Part shown: positions 58,257 to 58,257 of the stretch, piece after piece
How the letters are laid out: each line of letters opens with the position of its first letter
Position numbering within the stretch: position 1 is the first letter of the stretch
Assembly: GCA_018269075.1 (NCBI GenBank)
Contig: JAFDVJ010000037.1
Coordinates: 1-58,257, forward strand
Length of the DNA: 58,257 nt
Direction of reading: 5' to 3'
From: Acidobacteriota bacterium
Lineage (GTDB): Bacteria > Acidobacteriota > Blastocatellia > Pyrinomonadales > Pyrinomonadaceae
Translations under genes and position numbers: made by a program
Notes under the pieces: model-generated
Seen by the model: only the letters and a program-made list of their open reading frames with translations
Database searches by the model: none
Told to the model about the DNA's origin: nothing

Positions 58257-58257
58257 T

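Noticed and set aside
1..58257. tRNA, rRNA or prophage genes
   Set aside because: No cloverleaf with a TTCGA loop pattern, no ribosomal RNA stretch, integrase, or structural phage gene was noticed on either strand; a covariance-model search would be decisive.

Overview
The window is about 58 kb of GC-rich bacterial chromosome with no rRNA, tRNA, phage or plasmid genes that I can see. The gene content points to Acidobacteriota, most likely the Blastocatellia/Pyrinomonadales side. The clues are a fused winged-helix, Ser/Thr kinase and TolB-propeller protein, other CadC-like winged-helix regulators, a type IV pilus operon with a short PilQ, a tetraether-synthase-like radical SAM enzyme, and intergenic DNA full of short repeats. 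The taxonomy is inference, not proof.

Layout. 1-2880 (minus): minor pilins and a PilX-like protein cut by the window edge. 3092-8700 (minus): pilM-N-O-P-Q and a Roadblock/LC7 gene, closed by a hairpin terminator. 9138-13556 (minus): alpha/beta hydrolase, TPR protein, GNAT acetyltransferase, a small hypothetical and an ACAD11-like acyl-CoA dehydrogenase. 13637-24538: a miniature winged-helix protein, a secreted PA-IL-lectin-like protein, a HExxH protein, a TlpA-like thioredoxin, the regulator-kinase-propeller giant, an ACAD10/11-type phosphotransferase and small secreted proteins. 24822-27823: inositol-phosphate synthase, then an AT-richer island with an HsdR-N nuclease-like protein and a BrnT/BrnA toxin-antitoxin pair. 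28140-37025: secreted hypotheticals, a winged-helix/TPR regulator, nitrilase, class C beta-lactamase-like hydrolase, DUF1203 and Ada. 37322-43651 (minus): a TetR, HlyD, dual ABC ATPase and two-permease efflux operon. 43933-47821: glucose-6-phosphate isomerase and the Tes/Mss-like radical SAM protein. 48951-54772: a small helical protein, then five tandem HDOD genes. 54982-57914: SDR, threonine synthase and a secreted hypothetical.

Two things stand out. First, five consecutive HDOD paralogues all keep the full HD metal-ligand set (H, HD, H, HH, D), so they may be enzymes rather than pure scaffolds. Second, the intergenic DNA is dominated by tandem repeats with a unit of 7 or 21 bp. The units differ in sequence, many sit as inverted pairs around a short spacer, and several start exactly at the stop codon of the preceding gene. 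MITE-like and REP-like hairpins are interspersed; one has IS256-like ends.

Likely functional links: the pilus genes with the Roadblock protein; the ACAD11-like dehydrogenase and the ACAD10/11-like kinase as a split pair for 4-hydroxyacyl-CoA metabolism; the winged-helix genes with helically phased direct repeats next to them; inositol-phosphate synthase and the radical SAM enzyme as possible membrane-lipid functions.
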